In this document: in pieces, positions 22,871 to 35,399 of the stretch | How the letters are laid out: each line of letters starts with the position of its first letter | How positions within the stretch are numbered: position 1 is the first letter of the stretch | Source of the DNA: Marsupella aquatica | Lineage: Eukaryota > Marchantiophyta | DNA: 64,000 nucleotides | Direction of reading: 5' to 3' | NCBI GenBank assembly: GCA_973895155.1 | Contig: OZ316897.1 | Location: 19,840,001-19,904,000 of the forward strand | Position numbers and translations under genes: made by a program | The notes under the pieces: generated by a model | Database searches by the model: none | The model's input: the letters and a program-made list of their open reading frames with translations, nothing else | Told to the model about the DNA's origin: nothing

Positions 22871-25604
22871 AATGCACTCACACTTAATGGTCACAATGAA
22901 GATTGGTAAGTCTCCTTTTATTGCATCACCTTTACAACAAAAGTTCACTACACATTCTCCACACTAAGCATGGACCACCTCTCCTTTCTCAAGCTTAGCC
23001 CTACCTTGGCAAGGTAGAGATTTCACTTAAGAGATGAGACTCCCGGTCCCTAACAAATGAAAACTTCCTCCTTATATACTATCTCCTTCCACATCACACC
23101 AAGCTTGACCTGGGGTCCAACTATACCTCCCCCAAGTCCTCCTAACACACAAAGTCCAACTCTATAGTTCATAGCCCACCCTACTACTTGCTATTTTGCC
23201 TCCTTCCAAGCCCTGGAATATGCCACACATGAGTGGTATGCTTTGACTTCCAAACCTACTCCCACTTATGGTCCTCCTCACCAGCTTACCAACCCACTTG
23301 AAAGCTCGCAAAAAGAGTGAGTGAGTCTCAAGTTGTGCCTAGTCAAAGTTGGCCTTATTTTACTTGTAACCCCTTTACTACCCTAAGTAAACTACCCCCT
23401 ATATTTACTTTTCTTAACTTGATGGCCTTACACCTTTGGCCAAAGGTAAGTACCCTTCTCTAGAGCCTAACTCAAGTGGTATGGGTGCAAGAAAGGTCAG
23501 CCCCTAAATCTGGTATTCATTCCCCTATGCCGACTTTGGTTTGCAAGTTGTCGGGACTCCCTCGTGGCCTCGGTTAAAAATATATTTGAGTGATTACTTT
23601 TCTGGGGTTCCACCTTCACCAGGGGGTGCCTTATCTTCCCCTAACTCAGCACAAAAAAATTTGGGCCCCAACGGATACCTCTAGCCAAAGTTATGCCCAT
23701 TCTCCCAAGGCCTGTTTTTGGTGTAAAGCGGGTGTAAGCGGCGGCCCGATTACACTTACCTTACATGCCCCTTATGGGGATTCCACGTGTCATGAGGGGA
23801 GAGCACTCTCATTATACTCATGTTTCTTATGAAGAAATTGTAAGGACAGCAATGTTTGCAGCCATTTCTCTCTCGTGAATTCAATCTAAAACCACAGCAT
23901 TCTCTATTGGATTCTTTCTTGTGCAGCAGTCCAGCTGATCAGCCGCCAGCCCCTCAATTTCACAGCCACCATAGCTCACAGCCAGCCTAGTCAATTTCGC
24001 AGCTAGCCCACCTCTTCAATTTTGCCGCTAGCAACACAGTCAATTTCGCAGCTAGCAGCACAGTCACATCAGCGCATTTACAGCACAACAACAGCAGATT
24101 TGAAGCACAGCAGCAGCAACCATAGCTTGATTCCTTCTCAGTCAAGCAGGTCTCTCTTCTCAATTTCGTAGCTGCCCACCTTTGCAATTTCGCAGCTAGC
24201 AGCAGCATCATTCAATTCAGCAGCATCAAGGCAGCAGCCAGCCAATTCTCATGAGCATCTCGTGCCTGATTAGTAGGAGCACCTCTAATCTAGTGTGCAG
24301 CTGTCATAGCAGCAAGCAGCCTTCCCAATTCAAAGCCAGCAGCGATCCTAATTTGCAGCCATAGCTCTTTTCCTTCTCAGCAGCCATAGCTTCTTCAATC
24401 AGCAACAGCCCTTGCTTCTTCAATCAGCAGCAGCCATTTCAATTCAGCCGCCCTTCCTTCAATTCAGCCGCCCTTGTGCTCAATTGATTCCTCAAGTAAT
24501 CATGCAGCACCTTTGGACAGCCTCCCGGTGCTTGACGTCCTCACCAGCCTCGTGCTTGCTCCTCCTTGCCTCGTGCTCGCTCCTCCTTGCCTCGTGCTCG
24601 CCGCGTGATCGTCGCCCACGCGGTTTACACTTAGAAAAAAATACATTTTTTTTTTGGAAAAACAGCATTTTGGGGCGATTTTGGACCCCCCTCCAAAACT
24701 CACACATAAGTCCAAAAGGACTTCTGAGTAGCTCCACTGATTCTATGGACATAGGACTATGTCCGGGTTTACTAAGATATAAACAAAACCCTATAACAAC
24801 TTTTCTAAAATTAGGCAAAGAGGGTCAAGTCTTTATGTCTTCCAAAATTCTTCTCAACTTTGAGATGCTCCCAAAAAGTAACCAAGTGTGACAAAGTTGT
24901 CCCACAAGTTTCTAGGGATAGAGGGGACCATACTTAACCCACTTCCAAACTTGGAACCCCTACATTTACCCATCAGCTATTTTTCCCGGGACCCGCTATT
25001 TGGTAACTTTGATTTTTGCCAAAATACTTATAACTCCTAGGTTAAGACCCCACTTGACTTCATACTTTTTCAGGGTTCCCTAGGGACCTCCCAGCACCCA
25101 TGGGAGAAATATCAGCCAAAAATAAGATGTCCGGTGTCGGGTCATTTTTCGGTCCCGACTTAGTCGCCTATTATAACTAAGGACGGACTAGTTTCCTGCC
25201 CCTCCTATAGTAACTTGCTTACCCCTAGATAACTTTGCATAACTAAATTCCCTCTTACCTCTACTAAGCTTCCCTTCTTACTTAAGTGCCCTAAACCTAG
25301 CTACTCTGATAGCACTAAAACTTTTTCCCTAACTATTTCCTCTTCTAAACGAAAGAATGTCATGTTTCTCTACACTAGCTGACACTGAGCCATCCCACAG
25401 CATGCCACTGCGCACATGAACGCCCTATGAGGAATTCCTTATAAGCTTTGGGCAATGGTGCGAGCTCCTGAGCTCCAGTCTTTGATTGTGTAGGTTTCGT
25501 AAATCTTTGTGGCTGACAAGTCTGCCATTGGATAACACTTGGGGTGTTAGCGACGGAAGCAAGTATCGACGAGCGCGGGGTGACGTTGGAGGATTGGTGA
25601 AAGT
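22871..25604. other. Intergenic, C/T-rich to CAGC-rich, probable decayed retroelement
   Basis: No coding domain is visible. 23930-24480 is built from short words such as caatttcgcagctagc and cagcagc, with a run of three cctcgtgctcgc-type repeats at 24548-24604. The compositional shift suggests old transposon or satellite sequence. Confidence 0.35.
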
Positions 25605-26526
25605 ATGGTTCGTCGACATGATCGTCCAGCGCCGGTCGCATTGTTGATGCAGAGCGACGAGGATATCACAGATCGTATGTACCCCTCTTTCACTCAACTC
25701 CTTTGGTTCTTAATTCCGCATGAAGTATATTGATCGATTGTTAGAATGGCGCAACTAAGGCCTGCTTTGTTTGTACAGTCGTGACGGAGACGATTTGGAA
25801 GTCATGCTCGGGGAGGGTAATACGGCATTATCTAGGGATGGCCCCTGCAGACCATAATTTAGCTAGAAAAGCTGGTTTGGTTCCATGTTTTGAACTCGAC
25901 TGGCCCAGAGTTGCAATTCCTGCTGTAAAGGAGTTCGCAGTAGGGTATGATCAAGGTCGAAACTGTGTGTCATTCCGGGGTGCAACTCACACATTCAACA
26001 GAGAGGTATTGCGAGCTGCATTTGCTTTTCCGTCTGGAGAATGGGCCCGATTTAAACCTGGGTTGGTCCAAGGTCAACTAAATTCCATGTTTTCTGCCAA
26101 GACGAAAGGCAACCCATACAGTCTAGACAAAATCACTGCGCCATATATGCAGTGGTGTGGGATAATCAGGGCGATTTCTGAATTGCTCTCAGGCAAGAGC
26201 AAACCCACTCAAGTCACCTCAAAAGACATGTGGGTATACTGGGCGTATTGGTGGGATACGATTAGGGTACGTGATCGTTTTAGAGGAGCTGAAACTCCCG
26301 TGGTGAAGCCCGATTGGGCACATTTGGTGTACGATAATCTGACGAGTGAGATCCTCAGGTTAAAGTCACACCTATCGAAGAATGGTGTCGTAGACAAACG
26401 ACTTCCTTGCTATTGTGGCACTGCTATAACGCAGATTCTTGTACACTACGAGTATTCGCTGGAGGAGCTTATGGTCGAACAACACGAAGATGATCATGAG
26501 GAGGACGACAAGGAGGAAGGGGACAA

Positions 26527-26676
26527 TGGCTCACAAGAGGACGAGGAAGGGGAGGCTGGCTCACAAGAGGACAAGGACGGGGACAGTGGCTCACAGGAGG
26601 ACGAGGAAGGGGATGACGGATCACGAGAGGACGAGGAAGGAGAAGATGGCTCACGAGAGGATGAGGAAGGGGATGG
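26527..26676 (+). repeat. Five in-frame 30-bp coding repeats
   Basis: Units starting ggctcacaagaggacgagga encode GSQEDEEGEA-type decapeptides in the linker of the fusion gene. The third bases differ between units, so the repeat is older than the 19- and 59-bp duplications. Confidence 0.85.
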
Positions 26677-27118
26677 TGTGTCTGACGGTGAGGGGCAGCC
26701 ATCGGAGGTTGCGCCCCAATTCTCTAGGGATGAACAAAAATGTCCTCAGGGTGAGCACAAATCGCCGCCCTCTGTGCCAGAGTGCATGCGTGTTCTATCA
26801 CAGCACATACGTGCGCTAGAGGTTGATCTTGCAGAAAAACCGGACATGCTACGAGAAGCAGTGGAGAATCATAAAAAAATGGTCCTCGATTTGATGAAAG
26901 AAAACGACAGACAGAGAGTCCGCATATTAGAATTGGAAAGGCAGGTTGGGTTGCATTCAGAACAAGTTGGCAGTGAGACATCGAGTGGAGAAGGTGAGAG
27001 CGGAGGTGACGAGAGATGTTGTGAGGTTCTGGTAGGTCTTGGTGCTAGGGTACTTGCAGGTTATGATGCAGAGGCATCACAGCGTAGCCCAATTTCAGAG
27101 TTACCGCCAGTTTCTAGT

Positions 27119-27262
27119 GTTCCAGCTATAGTAGAGGTACCAGCAGCAGCACCAGCAGAAGCAGGTACTTTCCCAATTTATTATCCTGGTGTTCCAGCTA
27201 TAGTAGAGGTACCAGTAGCAGCACCAGCAGAAGCAGGTACTTTCCCAATTCATTATCCTACT
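27119..27262 (+). repeat. 72-bp in-frame coding duplication
   Basis: Two copies start at 27119 and 27191 (gttccagctatagtagaggt). Each encodes 24 residues beginning VPAIVEVP, with four residue differences. They lie in a Pro/Ala-rich linker. Confidence 0.85.
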
Positions 27263-29312
27263 TCAAAGATACAGCGAGAGGAGTCTATGTCAAGTGGAGG
27301 TGACTCACCAGTTTTGGTAGAGTTACAGGCAGCCGCACCACCAGTACTTGCAGAGGTACCGGCATCAGAAGAAGAGATGTCACTTTTAGAACGAGAGGCA
27401 CCAAATGCTGCACCAACATCAAAAGTAGAGGTCTCAGCTACAGAGGAGGACAAATCGTCGGGTGCAATTGCATCAGAAGTACCAGGGTCACCTCCGATTT
27501 CTGTTCTATTTCATGTTCCAACTAAGAGTCCGGGATGGGAGGCTAGGACGAGTCACATTTCACGACAACCAAATTTGCCTCGTGCTTCAAAGAGAGGGCA
27601 AGAGGACTCTATTCCGAGTGGCAGTCACTCACCAACGAAGAGGAGGGCTATCGAAGTGGAGGAAGAGGAAGAGGTAGAGGAAGAAGAAGAAGAAGATGAA
27701 GTGGAGGCTGACGAGCATTCAGAACAAGACATTCACTGGGAAGAGTGTGCCACAGAGAGTGGAAAGGTTAGCAATTTTTTTCCTTTGTTGTGTGATTACT
27801 GTTTTTTCAGAAACAATGTTCAAGCATATCTAACTTGGCTGTGAGCGAGATCCGCAGATTGATATCCAAGGGTCTCACTTGACAGAGGAGGCATGCCCTC
27901 CACCTGGTACAATGACTACAGCTCTATATCCACACCAATGGATTGGTCTTGCATGGATGTTGGAACGTGAATCCGGAAAAAGCTCTCCAATTGGTGGGAT
28001 GTTGGCGGATGACCAGGTACAAAAGCCCCCAAATTAAGCCGAAGTCGCACTCATTATTTTCATTCAGCGGGATACTTTGGGGTATTTTTGGAGTATGTTA
28101 GGGGTACGCGCGCACCTTGTCTGCAAGTGAGTGGGTCCTTGACCATTTTCTTGGCTTGGATTTTTTTAGGGAATGGGGAAAACCATGCATGTCATAGCGC
28201 TATTTCTCGCAAATTGCCCTCATAAGTGTGGGCCAACTCTAGTTGTTTGTCCAACCAACGTGGTGATTCAATGGGGCCAAGAAATAGCTGCAAGGACCTC
28301 CAAGATAGCAAAAGTGAAGGTCCTCCTCTACCACAACAAGAGGAATAAAGACATCAACTTTATTTCAAGCCATGACGTGGTTGTCACTACGTACTCAATC
28401 ATGACAGGGGAGTCTCCCATTGCTCCAAAGACGTCCAACATGCCAAAAGGGAGTATGAAGAGACCTGTAAAAAAACCTAGACTTGCAGGTTCACTGTTTA
28501 AGATTAGTTGGCTTAGAGTAGTCCTGGATGAGTGTCATGTCATGAAAAATAAAACTAGTCAAAATTTCAAGGCCTCGCGTTGTCTCAAGGCAGAGAGGAG
28601 GTGGTGCCTAAGCGGTACACCCATACAGAACGAGGCTTCTGATCTGTTTCCTTACTTCAGTTTTTTGAGGTATTATCCTCTAGGAGAGTGGAAGGAATTC
28701 TTGCAGTTAAAGAAGCTACTGAAGACAAGGCCAAAGATAGCGAATGGCATCCTCTCGAAACACTTGGTTGCGATTGCCCTCAGGAGAGACAAAAGTAAGC
28801 GTGCATGCATATATCATGGTAGAGTTCACTTTGTTTAATCCCAAGCCTGATTTCTTTATCAATTGTGCATTTACCCTGCCACTGTGCTTACATGCAGGCA
28901 TACTCCCACTGCCCCCTAAGACGATCGAGGTGCAAATTGTTGAATGGAGAACACAGCAAGAACGAAACACTTATTTTGATCAGGAGGAAAAGAGTAAGGA
29001 GTTATACAAGGTACGTAAGGCTCTTAATAATCCCCAATGTTGAAGACGTATGAGAGTTCAATTTGATCCCTTGAAGGTGTCTGTTCGGTGGCAATTAATG
29101 TGCCTGTAATGTTGTAGGAATTCCGTGACGCCGAAAGAGGTGCCTTATCGAATGTGTTGAGCGTTCTGATTTGGTTGCGACAATTTGCAATGCACCCGAA
29201 ACTTCCTTCCTTATGTAAAATTTGCGAAGAGGAGATCGGGAACAAAGTGCAAAGAACGCCCCTTAGTGAGCCTCAACGAGCCCGACTCGTGTCAGAGTTT
29301 CAGCAATTGAAG

Positions 29313-29450
29313 ATTGGAAGTGCTTGCGTGGACTGCAAGGTGAGTATAGTCACTCTGTGTATGGGGTATGATTGGGGTATTATTGGGGTATGATTGAGTT
29401 ATTTCAGTTAACGTGCTTTGCCTAACAATTTCTGCACGCACTCACTTTAA
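29313..29450 (+). repeat. Exon 6 end plus intron 6, source of an internal duplication
   Basis: This stretch (gaagtgcttgcgtggactgc, the GTGAGT donor and the ggggtattattggggta run) recurs at 30238-30362, inside intron 8 of the same gene. Confidence 0.85.
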
Positions 29451-30237
29451 CGGTTGGATTGTGCAGGGGGGCTTGATTGGAAGTCCATTTCAGATTTCTG
29501 GCTGTGGCCATGTATACTGTGGCATTTGTGCAATAGACCGGGAAGCTGGAACCTGCAAATCGGCAAAATGTTCAAAATACGTGACAGCCTAGGTCCTATA
29601 CAGGCCAGCTGATTTGAGGCTAGTGAATGGTGGTGCGGAGTCAAAAGGGAAGGCGTGAAGAGAATATGATGTCCGACACCCACCTTCTCCAAAATTTGAT
29701 GCAGTCTTGGAATACCTGAAGTCGATTCCGCTGGACACTACAGGACAGGGCAGCAGCAAAAGCTTTGTGCCCAGGCAGAAGGCTCTTGTTTTCTCACAAT
29801 GGACTTCGTGTCTCGACATGCTTGAGCCACACATTCTGAAGGCTGGTCTAAAGTTCACAAGGATTGATGGAGGAATGAATTCCAATGTCAGAGAACAAGC
29901 CTTGAATGATTTCAAGACGACCCCAGAGGTACAACCGTCATTATCCGTGCAGATCGGTGTCTGTATTTGTTCAAAGGGTAAACTCTTTATATTCTAATTA
30001 AACTGTTTCTACTCATTTCATGCAGATCAGCATTATCCTCTTGTCCTTGATGGCAACGAACACAGGACTCAACATCACTGAGGCTACACATGTTCTTATG
30101 GTAGACGGGTGGTGGAATCCCACGGTAGAGGACCAGGCCGTCGATCGGTCACATCGTATAGGGCAAACAAGGCCGGTGAAAGTCGTCAGGTTTATCGCCG
30201 AAGATTCGATTGAGTTGAAGATTTTGGAGCTGCAGGT

Positions 30238-30362
30238 AAGATTAGAAGTGCTTGCGTGGACTGCAAGGTGAATAAAGTCACTCTGTGTATGGGGTATTAT
30301 TGGGGTATTATTGGGGTATTTCAGTTCGCGTGCTTTGCCTAACAATTCCTGCACGCACTCAC
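30238..30362 (+). repeat. Duplicated exon 6/intron 6 segment inside intron 8
   Basis: The match to 29313-29450 is about 90% by eye and includes the last ~27 bases of exon 6 with its splice donor (now GTGAATA). It may create a cryptic exon. Confidence 0.85.
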
Positions 30363-30443
30363 TAGTAATGATGAATTACGAATTCCATATATGTGGTCTC
30401 TAATTGTACGCATGTTGCATGTTTTGTGTAGAACAAAAAATGA

Positions 30444-31399
30444 GTGATGATCAGGGACATCATGTATGGCTGTGCAACCGGGAAAAAAGATAACATGGAA
30501 CAAAATGTGGAGTTCATACTGGGAGAGAATCGGCAGCAGAGGTTCAATGCATCAGAGTAGCTAGATGAGTTTTAGCTAAGGTTCTCTTCGGTGCTTGAGT
30601 CAGTTAGGCAGTGACACTCTTACTGTTCGTTTACTTGTCAGTGCCACTCTCGTTTCCTCCCGTTGTGATTTTAGTGCAGCGGGACAACGATGAGACTAGG
30701 AGGACAGAGCCTGAGTGGGTCTTTCCTTGCCACATATGTACCTGTTCGAGCCTCCTGTGGGAGCATTATGAATTGAAAACTTCATCTTTGAATCATGTCC
30801 ATTGTTTCTCATGTCCACTGTTTCTCATGTCCACTATTTCTTTGGTATTCTTTCTTGTGTTCTTTTGTGTGTGTCTAGGGTTTAGGTTATGCACTTGCAA
30901 GACACACCGAATGATTACCCTAGGGACATAGGTAATTTACAAGCATAGCAGCCCATCCACTACAAGGAGATTTGGTTCCCTACTAAATATGGGACAAATA
31001 CCTTACCATGAATCGCTTTGATAAGAGGGGAATGAATTCCCAACTCATCTTCTGGAAATTACCCCCAATAGTAAGGGGGCGGGGAGCATGAGGTACGTTG
31101 GGGTTAATTTCCCTACTTACCCGCTATATTCCCCTCTTTCAAACTCCTAACCTTGCAGATCTTCCTTGTGGTTGAGGAGCATGCAGAGAATGGACCCTGA
31201 GATGCATCTCTTGTAAAAGTCTATAATATATATGAACCAAAAATTTGGCTATTAAAAATAATTATGAAAAGTGGATTGCTTGAGTTGAGGGGTACAAGAG
31301 TTAAGTAGAATGACTAAAATGAAACCTAACATAGTCAGTTGGATAGTGTTGAGGATTGACAACATTAAAATGGCATGCCCATTACCATCTAACTATCAA
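30444..31399. other. Intergenic, no gene supported
   Basis: Only short frames occur. A triple 'catgtcca(c/t)tgtttctc' repeat lies at 30796-30840. Nothing else is recognised. Confidence 0.4.
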
Positions 31400-31720
31400 G
31401 TAGTTGACACAGATAGATACGTGGTTCACCTCCACATGAAGCTACATCCAGGAACACACAAGAACTGCTCTAGACCAACCATCCATATCAAGCATCCAGA
31501 ACACAAGCTCTCCCTATCTCTCAACTGGCTCTATAACAATGTCTGAGTTTCCTCTATCCAAACAAAGACCGCTTTCCATAGGATATAGTGTGTGCACGTC
31601 ATGACTAGTAACCTAACCTAGTTTGCGACTAAAGTTAGCCCTAAACTACAATACAGTCGTAACTCTAGACCTTAGAGTTAATCCTAACAGACATGTAAGG
31701 TCACTATAAGGAATTAAAGA
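31400..31720 (+). repeat. Interspersed repeat family R2, copy 2
   Basis: Shares 'agatacgtggttcacctcca' and 'aacacaagctctccctatct' with 15860-16230 in the same order and orientation. Confidence 0.65.
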
Positions 31721-32520
31721 TTTGCCTTAAATAAAGGAAAGTTGCATACCCGCTACAATGGATAGAACTATCAAGCAATAACTATTTAATTAAGTATATA
31801 TAATCACATTCAATTGAAATCTACTCCTTGGCTTCCTATCTAGAGTGGCTTACCATCTAGACTGAAGCCTATGTTAAGTAGTGGTTCTAAGGACATCATT
31901 GAAAAGGAGAGTGCGAAGGGATGGGGGTAGACTGGACTCTAAGGGCATAAAGTGGGGTGCCAACAGAAACCAGGGATGGGGGTAACTTAGATGAAATCAA
32001 TGAGAAATACTAAGCACTTTGTCACATCATTCTAGGTAGTGTTAGAGTGTATCGTACTATCTAGATCCGTATGTTTGGTATGTGTGTTATATGAGCCTAT
32101 AAGGTTCCATCAGGTTTGTGTGAGAGGGTACTTCTTTCTTGTGAGGCATTGAAAGGTGGCTATGGTGGCTATGAGCTCTACTTGTGTAACGTGGATTCCT
32201 TGAGTAGTGCAAGGTGCGTCGGCTTGACATACATGTGTGATCGGATCGGTGCGGGATCGATGGGGTATTGTGGACCGGGATCGTTGTGCCGATTGTATTG
32301 AGATTACATTGTGGGTTTTGGACATGTGTGGACATGAGTTCCACTTGTATTCCATTCTCTTGTGTTTGTGATGTGGCAGTGTGACTATGTTTGGATGTAT
32401 GTTACAAGCGTTGTATGTTGTGTAGCGATGTGTATGCACACGACAACTTTCATTTTTGTAATTGTGAATGTTTTTGCCCTTGACCTCTATATATATTGTG
32501 TTCAAGGAAATCAGGCTTTA

Positions 32521-32810
32521 GTATACTACTAGCTCAGTGCTCGTGCAATGCCCAAAAGATGTCATATTGGTCAAGATGTCGTGTCGGCAAAGATTTGGTT
32601 GAGAAAAAGATGTCGTGTCAGTCAAGAGGTCATTGAGAAAAAAGATGTTGTGTTGGCCAAGAGGTAGTTGAGAAAAAAATTGTCATGTCGGCCAAGACGT
32701 CATTGAGAAAAAGGACGTCATGTTGTCCAAGACATCATTGAGAAAAAATAAGTTGTGTTGGCAAAGATGTCATTGAGAGAAAAGATGTCATGTTTGTCAA
32801 GACGTTGATG
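32521..32810 (+). repeat. About 35-bp minisatellite (AAAGATGTC family) with a Helitron-like edge
   Basis: At least five units of about 35 bases of the form gtcattgagaaaaaagatgt + tgtgttggccaagac run from about 32,600 to 32,810. The tract begins after 'tactactagctcagtgctcg' followed by tgcaatgc. That edge faintly recalls the 5' ends of some plant Helitrons, but no CTRR end with a hairpin was placed. Confidence 0.65.
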
Positions 32811-33189
32811 ACGGAATATACGGTCCGTGCGTTGCACAAAAGATATAGTATCACCCAAGATGTTGTTATGTGAAAGATGTTGCAAAGTAAAAAATCAAGG
32901 AGGGAAGGAGCGAGTCGACAAAGAGTCAAGGTTGTCGCATCTTGATGCTGTTGTCACAACATGTATCCAAGGGGCGGCATGGTTTTTTGGTCTTATTCCT
33001 TTGTTGTTGTCATTTTCTTGTTTTGTTTTGTTTTTTTACCCCAAATGCCCCTGCATTTGAATGGCAAACACTTTATAAATTGACCCAACGTTATATCATA
33101 GGTTTTGGGTTTAGGGTTTTAGGGTTTTAGGGTTTAGCATTATGTCGCTGTCCTTTCAATCCCTGTGCGTTGCATAAAAGATGTTGTTT

Positions 33190-33500
33190 GGCCTCGGGGG
33201 CCTCAATCCAAGGGGTGTCCCATATCACGCTCAAAGTTTTGGGGGAATAAACACCCTAAAAGTTAAGTCAATAAAGTTTTTTTAGGAATTTTTTAACCCC
33301 TAACTTAATGGAATATTCCAAGAATATTCCCATATTTGATTTAAAAAACCCTATGATTCTTATAATTCTCAAAATTGGATTAAAATAACCCTAATGTTCT
33401 TCAACAAAAATTTAAAAGTATTTCACTAAACCCAATAAAAAACCCTATATTTATTCGCGCGTGATGGGTTGGAAGAAAAGAAGTGAGGACCCCGGGTGTT
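33190..33500 (+). repeat. Interspersed repeat family R1, copy 2
   Basis: Matches 15370-15680 and 40090-40390, including 'ccaaggggtgtcccatatca', 'ggaataaacaccctaaaa' and 'gtgatgggttggaagaaaag'. Confidence 0.75.
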
Positions 33501-34202
33501 TGGCTAAAGCTGCGGATGAGAAATAGATCACGGTGCAAAAGATATCATTGAATAATAAAAGTTATTTGTTCAAACATATTACTACACAAAACCTTTTGTT
33601 AATTGAAAGATATCATTGTGCAAAACACTGGCTATGGCAACCACAAAAGTTCCCTTTTCTTTTTCTCTTTTTCTCTTTTTTCTCCTTGCACAAAAAATAT
33701 TTCTTGAATAAAAGACGTCATTGCACAATGACAACCACAAAGGTATATCAAAATGAGAGGTTTTTTTTTCTCCTCTTTCCTCCTTTTGTTCCTTTTTAAC
33801 CTTTTTTCTCTTATGTTCCTTCTAAACCTTAACCTCCCCCTTTGCCCTATATATTTCACTATTTTTGGTCTTCTCTTTTCTCATTCATCATCACTCCGCT
33901 CGATTGCTCGTCGGGCCCCACTCCCCACCCATGCGAGACTGGATCCCTTTGAGGGGCTGCCCTCCCGGGCTGCCCTACATTGCGAGTGTGCCCCTCACCC
34001 GACACCTTGCCATCAACGCCCGTGCCATGCGCTTCTCTATGTCTTTAGGCCTTATTACTTTTGTTTTTTGGCATTGAAAATGATTGCTGCAACTGACTGT
34101 AAAAATCACCACAAATATTGGGATAACAGTTTTATTGATTAGTGTATGCAATACTAGATTGACTAAAATATTATTAGCAATTAAACTACTTTGACTTACC
34201 AG

Positions 34203-34258
34203 TATTATACAAAATTATGCTGCACACCATTATTATACAAAATTATGTTGCACACAAT
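34203..34258. repeat. 28-bp tandem duplication
   Basis: tattatacaaaattatgctg at 34203 recurs at 34231 with one C/T difference in the quoted part. Confidence 0.75.
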
Positions 34259-35064
34259 ATTGAATATATACAATACTTTCTTGCATGGATCATGGAGGGA
34301 GTATCCTCCTTGATCCTCCTGCATTGTGTTAAAGTCTTTCACTTTTTTGTTGCTGTCTAGTGTGATTCTTTCTTGCTTGTCTTGGACAACATTTGGTGCA
34401 ACTTTTTGTGAGTCACACTAAACTCAATTCACACTAAATGGCTTTATTACTTACCTTTGACCATATTTTTCAATTTTTGTGCCCTGCAAATTTGAATAAG
34501 GAACACTCTAAAAAGAGGCGTAACCTTGTATTATACTCTTTAATATACTTAGACACAGCGTCAGCTGGAACTTGCAGCAGAAAACGCCAGCTCAGCAACC
34601 ATACTCCTAAATACATTATATCTCTAAGCTAGCCCCAACGGCTACTGTCCATATGCATTACTGTTTCCTGGAGGGGTATAACTAAACGTGCTATCGTTCC
34701 CTTTAAGGAAGAGACCTACCCACTTCTGCCACCTGTCAAACTCTTCAATGCTGGAGCCGCAGGGTTTGAGATCGTGCTTCAAGGTAGGTTTCTGGACTAG
34801 CAACAATTCATAGCTGGCATGGCATCACGTGAGTGGATAATAGACTTGCCAAGGATGTTTCATGCGGGAGCTGGTCAGGAACATACCTTGATGTTACCCA
34901 AGAATGCAACTTCAAGTTCAATGCAATAGCACCTCGTTCACTATTATGAAATGCCAAGAGAGATTCATCAGCTCTCCTTTCCTGCACTAGCTTGTGGAAC
35001 ATTATAAAAAAAAGCATGTGTCTTAAAAGAAAATGAGATTACACTAAAACAAAAACAAAGGAAT

Positions 35065-35124
35065 AAATTTGTCCAGAATGCTTCGAATTTGTCCAGAATG
35101 CTTCGAATTTGTCCAGAATGCTTT
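35065..35124. repeat. 20-bp tandem repeat, three units
   Basis: The word aatttgtccagaatgcttcg is repeated three times with near identity, ending at about 35124 where the sequence becomes ctttttctcg. Confidence 0.85.
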
Positions 35125-35399
35125 TTCTCGTCGTTGCAGTAGCACCTCGGCAAAATATCCCAGCGTGCAAAGTGTTTGCAAGGTATCCTTATGTAAGTTT
35201 GGCAGGAGGATTGTATCTCCCTTTCAACAAGAGAATATTACCACGTACTGTTACCACATACTAGTATATATATATGTGGAATGGCGCGCAGGTCCGGAGA
35301 CACCATGCATAGTATTAATACAAAATGGAATTGACCCAAAACTTCGCCGGAGTTGCCTTATTAGTCAATGATCTACCCTAAACCATTTCATCTGGGGTA

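Larger units (their letters stand above)
25605..30443 (+). pseudogene. Plant-mobile-type N-terminal domain fused to SNF2/RING helicase (Rad5/16-like), 9 exons, two in-frame stops
   Basis: Exons are 25605-25674, 25779-27766, 27846-28016 (or from 27858), 28170-28794, 28898-29010, 29118-29339, 29467-29928, 30026-30235 and 30432-30443; all phases agree. The coding length is about 1290 codons. Residues ~25-230 ('LVPCFELDWPRVAIPAVKEF', 'YWAYWWDTIRVRDRF') recall transposon-linked plant mobile domains. Next come five acidic 10-residue repeats and a coiled segment. The helicase half has the Q-like 'LYPHQWIGLAWMLERE', Walker A 'LADDQGMGKT' completed across an intron, 'VVLDECH', 'SGTPIQN', 'ALRRDKS', a C3HC4-like RING (CVDC .. 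CGHVYCGIC .. C..C) and 'QAVDRSHRIGQTRPV'. Rad5/16-like proteins are ATP-driven DNA translocases with E3 activity in the nucleus. TAG at 29590 and TGA at 29656 interrupt the frame between the RING and helicase-C, so it is called a pseudogene, although both could be C-to-T changes. Confidence 0.8.

Noticed and set aside
23930-24890. Open frames in the CAGC-rich tract
   Set aside because: Short repeated words explain them, and there is no domain, codon bias or splice support.
22200-25300. Full LTR retrotransposon
   Set aside because: No paired long terminal repeats, primer-binding site, or gag/pol motifs could be found.
29586-29660. Reassigned stop codons or RNA editing to explain the SNF2 stops
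   Set aside because: Other genes in the window end normally at TAA, TAG and TGA, and stop-codon editing is an organellar process. Decay by C-to-T change is simpler.
32560-32810. CRISPR-like array
   Set aside because: Units are degenerate, have no unique spacers, and the context is a plant nuclear genome. It is a minisatellite.
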